From Fimenecus sp045613685 (GTDB lineage Bacteria > Bacillota > Clostridia > Oscillospirales > Acutalibacteraceae), in the NCBI GenBank assembly GCA_045613685.1, contig JAZLBL010000056.1:1-40002 (forward strand): a DNA stretch of 40,002 nucleotides. Direction: 5' to 3'. The translations under genes and the position numbers were made by a program. The notes beneath the pieces were generated by a model. The model was not told where the DNA came from. It worked only from the letters and a program-made list of their open reading frames with translations, and ran no database searches. Shown one piece after another: positions 1 through 7,365 of this stretch; the stretch's first letter is position 1; every line of letters starts with the position of its first letter.

Positions 1-2
1 CT

Positions 3-317
3 GCACAGAGAGTTCCTGTTCCAACAGGTTCAACAACAATCCTTACAGCTGTTGTTAAGGGTGCTGACGTTACTAAGGAAGGCATCAACGCTGCTATGAA
101 GGCTGCTGCATCAGAAAGCTTTGGCTACAATGAAGACGAAATCGTTTCTTCAGACGTTATCGGTATGAAATACGGTTCACTCTTCGATGCAACACAGACA
201 ATGGTTGCTAAGATTGCTGATGACCTCTATGAAGTTCAGGTTGTTTCTTGGTATGACAACGAAAACAGCTACACATCACAGATGGTTAGAACAATCAAAT
301 ACTTCGCAGAACTTTAA
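3..317 (+). CDS. gap: Glyceraldehyde-3-phosphate dehydrogenase, C-terminal part (5' truncated by window edge)
   Basis: This is the last 104 residues of NAD-dependent GAPDH, the glycolytic enzyme that oxidises glyceraldehyde-3-phosphate to 1,3-bisphosphoglycerate in the cytoplasm. The reading frame is open from the window edge. It begins with the family segment RVPVPTGSTT and ends with the conserved SWYDNENSYTSQMVRT block, where the Asn-Glu and Tyr lie near the NAD site. The catalytic Cys-His region lies before the window and cannot be checked. The frame stops at 315-317 and a strong terminator follows. Codon use is rich in preferred codons, as expected for a highly expressed gene. The identification is very secure; only the length of the gene is unknown. 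Confidence 0.96.
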   Translation, partial: AQRVPVPTGSTTILTAVVKGADVTKEGINAAMKAAASESFGYNEDEIVSSDVIGMKYGSLFDATQTMVAKIADDLYEVQVVSWYDNENSYTSQMVRTIKYFAEL

Positions 318-340
318 TTCTTAAAGCTAAGTGAATACAG

Positions 341-369
341 AGAGCAGGTGTAAAAACCTGCTCTTTTTG
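341..369 (+). terminator. Rho-independent terminator of gap
   Basis: A perfect 9-bp stem (341-349 with 356-364; arm AGAGCAGGT) with a 6-base loop is followed by a T-rich run. It sits 24 bases after the gap stop codon. Confidence 0.9.
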
Positions 370-380
370 GTTTGTTTCTA

Positions 381-409
381 TTGTTATTTATTTCCTTTTA
401 TGATAAAAT
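381..409 (+). promoter_or_regulatory. Predicted sigma-A promoter of the GH3 gene
   Basis: TTGTTA (381-386), a 17-base spacer, and TAAAAT (404-409). It lies between the gap terminator and the GH3 start codon, 32 bases upstream of the ATG. The match to consensus is moderate. Confidence 0.5.
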
Positions 410-441
410 AACAAGGATACATACTTAAAGGAGATTTTGCA

Positions 442-2859
442 ATGAGTATTTTTAGTAAAATCGTCAGCAAGGCTTTCGCAATCGGCGAGGGTTTAATAAG
501 TGGCGTTTCTCAAAAAGAAGCACTTGAAGCGTTAGGTGAAGTTACAATTACTGATGGTATGCCTGAGCTTTTACGCCGTGCAGCCGCAGAAACAGCAGTT
601 CTTCTTAAAAATGACGGAGTTCTTCCATACAAAGCAGAAAACAAGGTTTCAGTTTTTGGTCGTGGACAAATTGATTGGTTCTTCACAGGCTATGGCTCCG
701 GTGGTGACGTTAAAAAACCTTATGGTGTAAATTTGATTGACGGACTTAAAAACTGTGAAAAAATTAATATCAATGAAGAGTTAGCAGATACATATACAAA
801 GTGGACAGAGAAAAATCCAATCGACCATGGTTTCTGGGGACATTGGCCACGCTATTATCCTGATATGGAGCTTACAGATGATATTGTAAAAAATGCATCT
901 GAAAATAGTGATAATGCAATTTTCATCATTGGTCGTTCATCAGGTGAAGACCGTGAAAATGCTCTCGAAAAGGGTAGTTTCTATCTCACAGATAACGAAA
1001 AGAAGAGCCTTGATTTAATAACAGAATATTTTGACAAAGTAACAGTCCTTCTCAATATTGGTAGCATTATCGATATGGAATGGGTTGAAGATTACGAAAA
1101 CAAAATCGGCGCAATTATGATTGTGTGGCAGGGTGGTATGGAAAGTGGTAACGCTATTGCAGACTTGCTTTGCGGTGATGTTACACCAAGTGGTAAGCTC
1201 CCTGACACAATCGCAGAAGAATATGACGATTATCCATCTTCAAAGAATTTCGGACACAAAGAATTCAACGAATATGAAGAAGATATTTATGTAGGTTATC
1301 GTTATTTCGAAACATTCAAGAGAAGTGAAGTTCTCTATCCATTCGGCTTTGGTTTGTCTTATACTGATTTTGAAATCAAGTTCAAGAAAGCAAAACAGAC
1401 TAAAAAGAATGTAACAGTTGAATTCTCAGTTAAAAATATCGGTAAAGAATATAGCGGTAAAGAAGTTGTTCAGCTTTATGCAAGAAAACCTATCGCAAAT
1501 CTTGGTAACCCTGCTCGTGAACTTGTTGGCTTTGCAAAAACTGATGTTTTAGCACCTGGCAAGAGTCAGAAACTGGAAATTGTTATTCCAAATTCTGCGT
1601 TTGCTTCTTATGACGACAACGGCGCAAGTGGATATGCTCATTGCTATGTAATGGAAAAGGGTGAATATTCACTCTATCTCGGTAATGACGTTCGCAATGC
1701 ACAAAAGGTGTGGAGTTATTATCAGGACGAAACTATTGTTGTAGAACAACTTAAACAGGTTTCTGCTCCACAAGAAAAGTTTGACAGATTTATCAACACA
1801 GAAAAAGGTCTAAAAAAAGAAACTGTTAAGTGTCGTGAATATGACCTTCGCCATATTATTATTGAAAAACTCCCACAACCTGTAATCACAACAGGTGATA
1901 AAGGATATAAGCTCAAAGATGTTAAAGACGGCAAAATTTCGATGGAAACTTTTGTTGCTCAGCTTGACCTTGACGAGCTTGAAGCAATTTCTCGTGGTGC
2001 TTATAAAATGGATTCGCCTTTGGGTGCTCGTGGTAATGCGGGTGCTTTGGGTGGTGTAACACAAAGCCTTCGTGATAAGGGTGTACCACCTGTAATCACA
2101 ACTGACGGACCATCAGGTATCAGACTTTTATCATATTGCTCACTTATTCCAATCGGCACTGCTTTCGCCTGCTCATTTAACACTGACCTTGTGAAAGAGG
2201 TTTATGCACTTATCAGTAAAGAAATGAAAGATAAGGGTAGCGACATTCTTTTAGCACCTGGTATGAATATTCACAGAAGTCCACTTTGTGGCAGAAACTT
2301 TGAATATTATTCAGAAGACCCATTTCTTTCAGGTGTAATGGGTGCTGCTGCAGTTGAGGGAATTCAAGCCTATGGTGGTGCAGCTTGTCCTAAGCATTAT
2401 GCTTGTAATAACCAAGAATATAACAGAACTCATAATGATTCAAGGGTTTCTGAAAGAGCACTTCGTGAAATCTATCTTAAAGGTTTTGAAATTTGCGTTA
2501 AAACTGCAAATCCAAAGACAATTATGACATCTTATAACAAGATTAATGGTGTTTGGGGTCATTATAACTATGAACTTTGTCAGAGAGTTCTTCGTGATGA
2601 ATGGGGCTTTAAGGGCATGGTTATGACAGACTGGTGGATGCGTTCATCAGAATGTCCTGAATTCCCAAGTCTTCACGACCAGGCTTATCGTGTGCGTTCA
2701 TCAGTTGATGTGCTTATGCCAGGTGGCAAGCGTACAGGCAAAGAAAAACCTGACGGTACACTTCTTAAAACATTCGGTAAGACAGACGGTATCACATCAG
2801 GTGAAATGCAGAGAACAGCAATGCGTGTTCTTAACCTTTGTCTTGATTATATTGACTAA
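442..2859 (+). CDS. GH3 beta-glucosidase with reversed domain order
   Basis: This is a family 3 glycoside hydrolase, probably a cytoplasmic beta-glucosidase acting on short beta-glucosides, since no signal peptide is visible. The 805 residues carry the usual GH3 parts in a permuted order. The (alpha/beta)6 sandwich domain normally found second comes first (about 40-290, with RRAAAETAVLLKNDGVLP and GRSSGEDREN). A fibronectin III-like domain follows (about 330-440, with VQLYARKP and PARELVGF). The TIM-barrel domain is last (about 520-800, with TDGPSGIR and KHYACNNQE). The predicted nucleophile is Asp730 in VMTDWW and the likely acid/base is Glu169 in SGED. This order is known from Ruminococcus albus and Butyrivibrio GH3 enzymes. 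The start is the ATG preceded by AAAGGAG. The gene is monocistronic, with its own promoter and terminator. Substrate specificity cannot be read from the sequence. Confidence 0.93.
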   Translation: MSIFSKIVSKAFAIGEGLISGVSQKEALEALGEVTITDGMPELLRRAAAETAVLLKNDGVLPYKAENKVSVFGRGQIDWFFTGYGSGGDVKKPYGVNLIDGLKNCEKININEELADTYTKWTEKNPIDHGFWGHWPRYYPDMELTDDIVKNASENSDNAIFIIGRSSGEDRENALEKGSFYLTDNEKKSLDLITEYFDKVTVLLNIGSIIDMEWVEDYENKIGAIMIVWQGGMESGNAIADLLCGDVTPSGKLPDTIAEEYDDYPSSKNFGHKEFNEYEEDIYVGYRYFETFKRSEVLYPFGFGLSYTDFEIKFKKAKQTKKNVTVEFSVKNIGKEYSGKEVVQLYARKPIANLGNPARELVGFAKTDVLAPGKSQKLEIVIPNSAFASYDDNGASGYAHCYVMEKGEYSLYLGNDVRNAQKVWSYYQDETIVVEQLKQVSAPQEKFDRFINTEKGLKKETVKCREYDLRHIIIEKLPQPVITTGDKGYKLKDVKDGKISMETFVAQLDLDELEAISRGAYKMDSPLGARGNAGALGGVTQSLRDKGVPPVITTDGPSGIRLLSYCSLIPIGTAFACSFNTDLVKEVYALISKEMKDKGSDILLAPGMNIHRSPLCGRNFEYYSEDPFLSGVMGAAAVEGIQAYGGAACPKHYACNNQEYNRTHNDSRVSERALREIYLKGFEICVKTANPKTIMTSYNKINGVWGHYNYELCQRVLRDEWGFKGMVMTDWWMRSSECPEFPSLHDQAYRVRSSVDVLMPGGKRTGKEKPDGTLLKTFGKTDGITSGEMQRTAMRVLNLCLDYID

Positions 2860-2863
2860 TTTT

Positions 2864-2892
2864 AAAGCGGATAGTTTCTATCCGCTTTTTGT
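2864..2892 (+). terminator. Terminator of the GH3 gene
   Basis: A 10-bp perfect stem (2864-2873 with 2879-2888; arm AAAGCGGATA) is followed by T-rich sequence, directly after the GH3 stop codon. Confidence 0.9.
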
Positions 2893-2916
2893 TTTGTAAT
2901 AGATTTGTCCGTGTTT

Positions 2917-2944
2917 GCATATTTATTAGTAAAATGTATAAATA
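2917..2944 (+). promoter_or_regulatory. Possible sigma-E promoter of yabP
   Basis: GCATATT (2917-2923) matches the sigma-E -35 consensus, and TATAAATA (2937-2944) after 13 bases is a partial match to the -10 CATACAMT. yabP-type genes are sigma-E targets in Bacillus, which favours the reading, but the -10 box is weak. Confidence 0.35.
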
Positions 2945-2956
2945 CGGAGGTTTATT

Positions 2957-3241
2957 ATGATTACAGATGAAAAATCAATACACAAATTGCCACACAATAT
3001 AATTATGGAAGACCGAAAAAAGCTTTCGATTTCAGGGGTTACTGATATTGATTCTTTTGATGAGCAGACAATAATCGCAATAACAGATTTGGGTGAGCTG
3101 ACAATTCGTGGTTGGAATTTGCATATCACACGGCTTAATCTTGAACAAAGTGAATTGATGGTTGATGGGGATATCTCGTCACTGACTTATACTGACGTGC
3201 GACCAAAAGCACAAGGCTTTTTCTCAAAGGTATTAAGATGA
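2957..3241 (+). CDS. yabP: Sporulation protein YabP (YabP/YqfC family)
   Basis: A 94-residue YabP-family protein. YabP and YqfC are paralogous mother-cell sporulation proteins associated with forespore coat or membrane assembly; the biochemical role is unclear. The diagnostic features are the N-terminal segment HNIIMEDRKKLSISGV, the central FDEQTIIAITDLGELTIRG and the C-terminal LEQSELMVDGDISSLTY. The length matches the family (about 90-100 residues). A ribosome binding site (ACGGAGG, about 2944-2950) precedes the ATG. The last four bases (ATGA) overlap the start of yabQ, so the two genes are translationally coupled. The gene order yabP-yabQ-divIC-S1 protein is the same as in Bacillus, which supports the name over YqfC. 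Confidence 0.92.
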   Translation: MITDEKSIHKLPHNIIMEDRKKLSISGVTDIDSFDEQTIIAITDLGELTIRGWNLHITRLNLEQSELMVDGDISSLTYTDVRPKAQGFFSKVLR

Positions 3242-3786
3242 CAGATTATATTTATTCTTTGAGCCTTGCTGACCAGACCAAAGGGTTTTTATTGTCGTTG
3301 GGTTTTGGTTTTTTAATGGGGATATTATATGACCTTGTGAGAATTGTAAGAATCAGCATTTCAAAAAGCAAAAAATTAATTCTTATATTTGATTTGCTAT
3401 ATTGTATCTTTCTTGGATTTTGCTCATATATCTTCTTTCTTGTCGTGAATGAGGGTGACATTCGTGGCTTTTTGCTCTTGGGTGAAGGCATAGGATTTGC
3501 GATTTATTATTTCTCTTTAGGCATTGTAGTTTTCACAGCAAGTGAAAAAATAGTGGACACAATTAAAAAGGTTATATTAAAGTTTTTAAAGATAGTTTTC
3601 TTCCCGTTTGTCTGGGTTTTCAAAAAACTGAAATCCCTTTTGGAAAAATTTGCAAAGAAATGGAACAAAAAGAGCAAAAAGATTAAAAATAAATCAAAAT
3701 TTCACTTGAAACTACATAAGCACTTGTTGTATAATCAAGGTGTTAAAATGGTGAAAAACGTAGTTTCACAAGAAAAGGAAGTGTAA
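3238..3786 (+). CDS. yabQ: Spore cortex biosynthesis membrane protein YabQ
   Basis: A 182-residue membrane protein of the YabQ family, needed in Bacillus for spore cortex formation and located in the mother-cell membrane facing the forespore. The N-terminal two thirds hold three to four hydrophobic segments (about residues 14-31, 43-66, 76-101, and a more basic one near 112-125) with the family motif GFLMGILYDLVRI. The C-terminal third is very lysine-rich and probably cytoplasmic. The start codon overlaps the yabP stop, and divIC begins 3 bases after the stop. No motif for an enzyme is visible. The identification rests on the family motif plus position between yabP and divIC. Confidence 0.88.
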   Translation: MTDYIYSLSLADQTKGFLLSLGFGFLMGILYDLVRIVRISISKSKKLILIFDLLYCIFLGFCSYIFFLVVNEGDIRGFLLLGEGIGFAIYYFSLGIVVFTASEKIVDTIKKVILKFLKIVFFPFVWVFKKLKSLLEKFAKKWNKKSKKIKNKSKFHLKLHKHLLYNQGVKMVKNVVSQEKEV

Positions 3787-3789
3787 TAA

Positions 3790-4101
3790 ATGGCAAGCAC
3801 AAAAGCGAAGAAGACAAAACGTGTTCAGTCAAAGAGCTTTATTCTCACATTGGCGCTTGTTTTGCTCATTGGCTATTTTGTGATTACTTTTATTGGACTT
3901 CAACTTGACATCAGAGAACAAAAAGCTGAGTTGAATGAGAAAAACGCTGCATATCAGCAACAACTCAAAGAAAACGAGAGACTTGAATCAATCGTTCAAA
4001 ATGAAGATAAAAGTTCATATATTGAACAGGTTGCTCGTGAAAAATTGGGCTTTGTTATGCCGGGTGAAAAGGTGTTCTACGACGTAACACCGGGAGCATA
4101 A
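3790..4101 (+). CDS. divIC: Septum formation initiator DivIC/FtsB family
   Basis: A 103-residue single-pass membrane protein of the division machinery. A short basic cytoplasmic tail (residues 1-16) is followed by one transmembrane helix (about 17-38) and an extracytoplasmic coiled coil (about 42-75, EQKAELNEKNAAYQQQLKENE), then the conserved IEQVAREKLGFVMPGE block. DivIC works with FtsL and DivIB to regulate septal peptidoglycan synthesis. The gene follows yabQ by 3 bases and precedes the S1-domain gene, as in Bacillus. FtsB-type proteins share the fold; the neighbourhood favours the name divIC. Confidence 0.92.
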   Translation: MASTKAKKTKRVQSKSFILTLALVLLIGYFVITFIGLQLDIREQKAELNEKNAAYQQQLKENERLESIVQNEDKSSYIEQVAREKLGFVMPGEKVFYDVTPGA

Positions 4102-4136
4102 AGCGAAAGCTTTAATTGGGGAGGATATGCAGTTTT

Positions 4137-4589
4137 ATGCAGATTGATATCGGTTCTGTGTATGACGGAATAGTAACAGGTTTGACTAAATTCGGAGCAT
4201 TTGTTAAGCTCGAAGACGGAACAACAGGAATGGTGCATATTTCTGAGGTTTCAAATGAGTATGTAAATGACATCTCTGAGCACCTTGCCGAAGGTGACAA
4301 GGTTAAAGTCAAAGTAATTGAAATTAATGAAAAGGGCAAAGCAAGTCTTTCAATCAAAAAAGCTATGCCTGAACCAGAAAAGCCAAAATTTGAGAAAAAA
4401 CCAAGACCACAGAAAAATACTAATCGTGGTTGGCAGGGCAAACCACAAGAAGAACAGTCAGCTCCAATGTCTTTTGAAGATATGATGGCAAAGTTTAAGG
4501 CTCAAAGCGAAGACAAAATGAGCGATATTAAACGTAGCACTGACAGACGTGGCGGTGGTAGCAACGGCTATCGCAGAGGTTCAAAATAA
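4137..4589 (+). CDS. S1 RNA-binding domain protein (YabR-like)
   Basis: A 150-residue protein with an N-terminal S1 (OB-fold) RNA-binding domain (about residues 3-72; VTGLTKFGAFVKLEDGTTG, GMVHISEVS, KVKVIEINEKGKASLSIK), followed by a low-complexity basic tail rich in Pro, Lys and Gln that ends in RRGGGSNGYRRGSK, an RGG-like segment suited to RNA contact. The role is likely general RNA binding or translation-linked; the exact function is unknown. The start is the ATG at 4137 (MQIDIGSVYDG), 12 bases after GGAGG. A longer frame from TTG at 4116 would run through the ribosome binding site and is rejected. The position after divIC matches Bacillus yabR. Confidence 0.85.
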   Translation: MQIDIGSVYDGIVTGLTKFGAFVKLEDGTTGMVHISEVSNEYVNDISEHLAEGDKVKVKVIEINEKGKASLSIKKAMPEPEKPKFEKKPRPQKNTNRGWQGKPQEEQSAPMSFEDMMAKFKAQSEDKMSDIKRSTDRRGGGSNGYRRGSK

Positions 4590-4595
4590 AAAACG

Positions 4596-4626
4596 GGGCA
4601 GTAATCAAAAATACTGCCCTTTTTTA
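4596..4626 (+). terminator. Terminator hairpin between the S1 gene and the fumarase gene
   Basis: An 8-bp perfect stem (4596-4603 with 4612-4619; arm GGGCAGTA) is followed by seven T. It ends only about 15 bases before the next start codon, so there is no room for a separate promoter before the fumarase gene. Confidence 0.85.
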
Positions 4627-4641
4627 TTAGGTGATGATAAA

Positions 4642-5481
4642 ATGAGAGAAATCAAAGCAGAGCAAATAACAGAAGCAATCGCAAAACTTTGTGTTGAAGC
4701 AAACAAGATTTTGCCCGAGAGTTTGGTTAACTGCATTTCTTGTGGATACAAAAACGAAGAAAAAGAATTGCCAAAAAACATTATGGGTGACTTGCTTTTA
4801 AATCTTGATTGTGCAAAAGAATTGGATATTCCAATCTGTCAGGATACAGGTATGGCTGTTGTATTTGCAGAAGTCGGTCAGGATGTGCACATAATCGGCG
4901 ACTTTGAAAATGCAATCAACCAAGGTGTGCGAAAAGGTTATGTTGACGGTCTTTTGAGAAAATCAATCGTGTCAGACCCTCTCGAAAGAGTGAATACCGA
5001 AGACAACACACCTGCCGTGATTCACACTCGACTGGTGTCGGGTAATAAAATAAAACTTACAGTTGCACCAAAGGGTTTTGGTAGTGAAAATATGAGCAGA
5101 ATTAAAATGTTCACACCATCTGCAACAAAAGAAGATATAATGGATTTTGTGGTTGGAACTGTAAAAATAGCAGGGGGCAACCCTTGTCCACCAATCGTGT
5201 TGGGTGTTGGAATCGGTGGGGATTTTGAATCTTGTGCACTTCTTTCAAAAAAAGCACTTTGCAGAGATGTTAAAGTGAGAAATTCAAAAGAATTATATAA
5301 AAATATGGAAGAAGAGTTGCTCAAAAGAATCAATGAAACCAATATTGGTCCGCAGGGCTTTGGTGGAAAAACAACTGCTCTTGCAGTTAATATTGAAACT
5401 GCACCGACTCATATTGCAGGACTTCCTGTTGCAGTTAATGTTGGTTGCCATGTAACTCGTCATAAAACGGTGATTTTGTAA
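4642..5481 (+). CDS. fumA: Class I fumarate hydratase (or related dehydratase), alpha subunit
   Basis: A 279-residue alpha subunit of the two-subunit, oxygen-sensitive [4Fe-4S] class I fumarase/L-tartrate dehydratase family, which interconverts fumarate and malate. Three cysteines sit where cluster ligands are expected: Cys66 in CQDTG, Cys182 in NPCPP and Cys269 in NVGCH. GGNPCPPIVLGVGIGG is the family hallmark. The ATG at 4642 follows AGGTG; an earlier in-frame start inside the previous gene is rejected. The partner beta subunit (about 180 residues) would normally follow at once, but the next gene, 18 bases on, is a GH30 glycosidase. The beta subunit must be elsewhere if the enzyme is functional. 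Fumarase and tartrate dehydratase cannot be told apart from sequence alone. Confidence 0.88.
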   Translation: MREIKAEQITEAIAKLCVEANKILPESLVNCISCGYKNEEKELPKNIMGDLLLNLDCAKELDIPICQDTGMAVVFAEVGQDVHIIGDFENAINQGVRKGYVDGLLRKSIVSDPLERVNTEDNTPAVIHTRLVSGNKIKLTVAPKGFGSENMSRIKMFTPSATKEDIMDFVVGTVKIAGGNPCPPIVLGVGIGGDFESCALLSKKALCRDVKVRNSKELYKNMEEELLKRINETNIGPQGFGGKTTALAVNIETAPTHIAGLPVAVNVGCHVTRHKTVIL

Positions 5482-5499
5482 AGAGTTAAGGAGAAAGAT

Positions 5500-7053
5500 A
5501 TGAAAAAGGCATTGAAAAAATTAATCCCAATAGTTGCGGTTTTGTTAGCAGCTTTAATAATTGTTTTTTCAGTATTCTTTGAAAAGATTTTCTGGAATAC
5601 CGACGGCTTTATTGAAAAATCACAGACTGCTGATTTGACAATTACCATTGACGAAAACGAAAAAGGAAGAGTTCTTGACGGATTCGGTGCTTCTGCTTGT
5701 TGGTGGTCACAGATTGCAGGACAAAGTAAGAATGGTGAAGAAATTATCAAACTTCTTTATAGCAAAGATGGTCTTGGACTTAATATTTATCGTTATAATA
5801 TCGGTGGCGGCTCTGCTGATATAAATTCAGAAATTAAAGACCCTTGGCGTGTGACAGAAAGTTTTTATGTTTATAATGAGACAACAGGTGAATATGAATA
5901 TGATTTCACTCGTGACGCTTATGCACAGAAAATGCTTGATAAAGCACTTTCTTATGGTTGTGTTGACACAGTTGTGCTTTTTGCAAACTCACCACATTAT
6001 TCAATGACACTTAATGGTGATACATACGGCAACAAAAACTGGTGGGTATCTAACCTTCCACAAGAAAATTATGAAGCTTATGCTGAATATTTCTGCACAA
6101 TTACAGAATATTTTGTCAAAAAAGGTGTGCCTGTTAAATACATAAGTCCAATTAATGAACCAAACTGGTCTTGGGGTGCAGAAAGACAACATCAAGAAGG
6201 ATGCTTCTACAACTCAGAAGATATTTATGGAGTTTATCGTGCGTTTGTTAAAGAGATTAAAGAGAGAAATCTCGATGTTAAACTTTCAGGTCCTGAGTCA
6301 GGTGAAATCGGTTTTAGACTTTATGAGTGGTTTGAATATCTTTATAATGATGCAGAAATTCGTCCATATCTTGCTAATTTGTCATATCACAGTTATTGGA
6401 CAGATGATAATCTTCAGAATAAAATCGGACTTGGTAACTGGATAAATGAAAAAACACCTGATATTCCTATTGAAATGTCAGAATGGTGTCATCTTCCTTG
6501 CAATTCACCAATCGATTCAATCGACGGTGCGCTTTTACAGGCAAGAACAATGGCAAACGATTTAAATTTCAGCAATATCAATTCTTGGACAGCGTGGGTT
6601 GGACTTAACGGAATTGGTATTGGTGAAGATGGTAAAGAATATTCTGACGGACTTTTAGTGGGTAATGCAGATTTAAGTGAATATAAAATCGCAATGAGAT
6701 ATTATGCAGTTGCTCATTTTAGTAAGTTTATTCCTATTGGTAGCACAAAAATCCAGTCAGAAAAGAATATCAACGATGTAACATTGGTTAAAGAAACCAA
6801 TGAAAACGGTGAAACAAATGTAACTACAATGAAATATTTGGTTAACACAGTTTCATATCTCACACCTGATGGTAAAATCGTTACAGTTGTCGTAAATGAA
6901 GGTAACGAAAGAGAATTAAAACTCAAAGTTGACCGCGACGATATGACTGTTTACACAACAACACAAGAAAAACAAATGGAAGAAATCTATAAAGGTGCAA
7001 AAACGGAAATCACACTTCCAGAAAAAAGCATCACAACAATTATATTTGAATAA
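5500..7053 (+). CDS. Membrane-anchored GH30 family glycoside hydrolase
   Basis: A 517-residue GH30 enzyme, a clan A retaining beta-glycosidase. Residues 8-28 form an uncleaved-looking hydrophobic signal anchor after a basic start, so the enzyme should sit outside the cell tethered to the membrane. The barrel begins with the family motif GFGASACWW (61-69). The predicted acid/base is Glu220 in SPINEPNW and the nucleophile Glu328 in IEMSEWCH. The C-terminal part (about 420-517) is the beta-sandwich side domain typical of GH30. Candidate activities in the family include beta-glucosidase, beta-1,6-glucanase and xylanase; the sequence does not decide. It starts 18 bases after the fumarase gene, with AAGGAG before the ATG, and probably shares its transcript. 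A strong terminator follows. Confidence 0.88.
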   Translation: MKKALKKLIPIVAVLLAALIIVFSVFFEKIFWNTDGFIEKSQTADLTITIDENEKGRVLDGFGASACWWSQIAGQSKNGEEIIKLLYSKDGLGLNIYRYNIGGGSADINSEIKDPWRVTESFYVYNETTGEYEYDFTRDAYAQKMLDKALSYGCVDTVVLFANSPHYSMTLNGDTYGNKNWWVSNLPQENYEAYAEYFCTITEYFVKKGVPVKYISPINEPNWSWGAERQHQEGCFYNSEDIYGVYRAFVKEIKERNLDVKLSGPESGEIGFRLYEWFEYLYNDAEIRPYLANLSYHSYWTDDNLQNKIGLGNWINEKTPDIPIEMSEWCHLPCNSPIDSIDGALLQARTMANDLNFSNINSWTAWVGLNGIGIGEDGKEYSDGLLVGNADLSEYKIAMRYYAVAHFSKFIPIGSTKIQSEKNINDVTLVKETNENGETNVTTMKYLVNTVSYLTPDGKIVTVVVNEGNERELKLKVDRDDMTVYTTTQEKQMEEIYKGAKTEITLPEKSITTIIFE

Positions 7054-7058
7054 AAAGC

Positions 7059-7088
7059 AGAGCAGATGTAAAAATCTGCTCTTTTTTG
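7059..7088 (+). terminator. Terminator of the fumarase-GH30 unit
   Basis: A 9-bp perfect stem (7059-7067 with 7074-7082; arm AGAGCAGAT) is followed by a T run, 5 bases after the GH30 stop codon. Confidence 0.9.
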
Positions 7089-7156
7089 TTGGCGTAAATT
7101 TGAATTTGTCTAACCCTTTTAAATTTTACATCACACTAAAATCGACCATCAAATAA

Positions 7157-7244
7157 TGTAGGGGCGATTCACGAATCGCCCGAAAAGGTTACATCTCGCA
7201 TTTTGGAACGGGTCATTCACGAATGACCCCTACAAGGTTACATT
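7157..7244. repeat. Compact double-palindrome repeat (MITE-like)
   Basis: This lies inside a 312-base gap (7054-7365). The element is bounded by an 8-base inverted repeat, TGTAGGGG (7157-7164) and CCCCTACA (7227-7234). Inside are two near-identical hairpins with 9-bp arms and a 2-base centre: GGGCGATTCAC... at 7162-7181 and GGGTCATTCAC... at 7210-7229. Each is followed by the same 10-base tag AAGGTTACAT (7185-7194 and 7235-7244). It is non-coding. It resembles the short dispersed palindromic elements common in Clostridia. The rest of the gap holds the upstream terminator and the downstream promoter. Confidence 0.8.
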
Positions 7245-7274
7245 ACCATATAAAAGATTTCGACAACTTCCAAT

Positions 7275-7320
7275 TTGTCAAAGTGTTTTAATTGACAAAA
7301 CTTTTAAAAAAGTCTATACT
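7275..7320 (+). promoter_or_regulatory. Sigma-A promoter of the RlmL-like gene with overlapping inverted repeat
   Basis: TTGACA (7292-7297), a 17-base spacer and TATACT (7315-7320) form a near-consensus promoter 45 bases before the ATG. A perfect inverted repeat, TTGTCAA (7275-7281) and TTGACAA (7292-7298), overlaps the -35 box and could be an operator. Confidence 0.8.
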
Positions 7321-7365
7321 TTATTTATAATGGATAACTTTTGACTATTTGAATGGAGAAATAAT

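Noticed and set aside
3252..3491. Open frame on the minus strand opposite yabQ
   Set aside because: It lies wholly inside a well supported membrane protein gene, has no ribosome binding site and its composition is the antisense of hydrophobic codons.
4116..4136. Upstream in-frame TTG start for the S1-domain gene
   Set aside because: The extension would include the GGGGAGG ribosome binding site itself; homologous proteins begin at the MQIDIGS-like sequence.
7157..7244. CRISPR array
   Set aside because: There are only two units, both self-complementary and without spacers of constant length; no cas gene is nearby.
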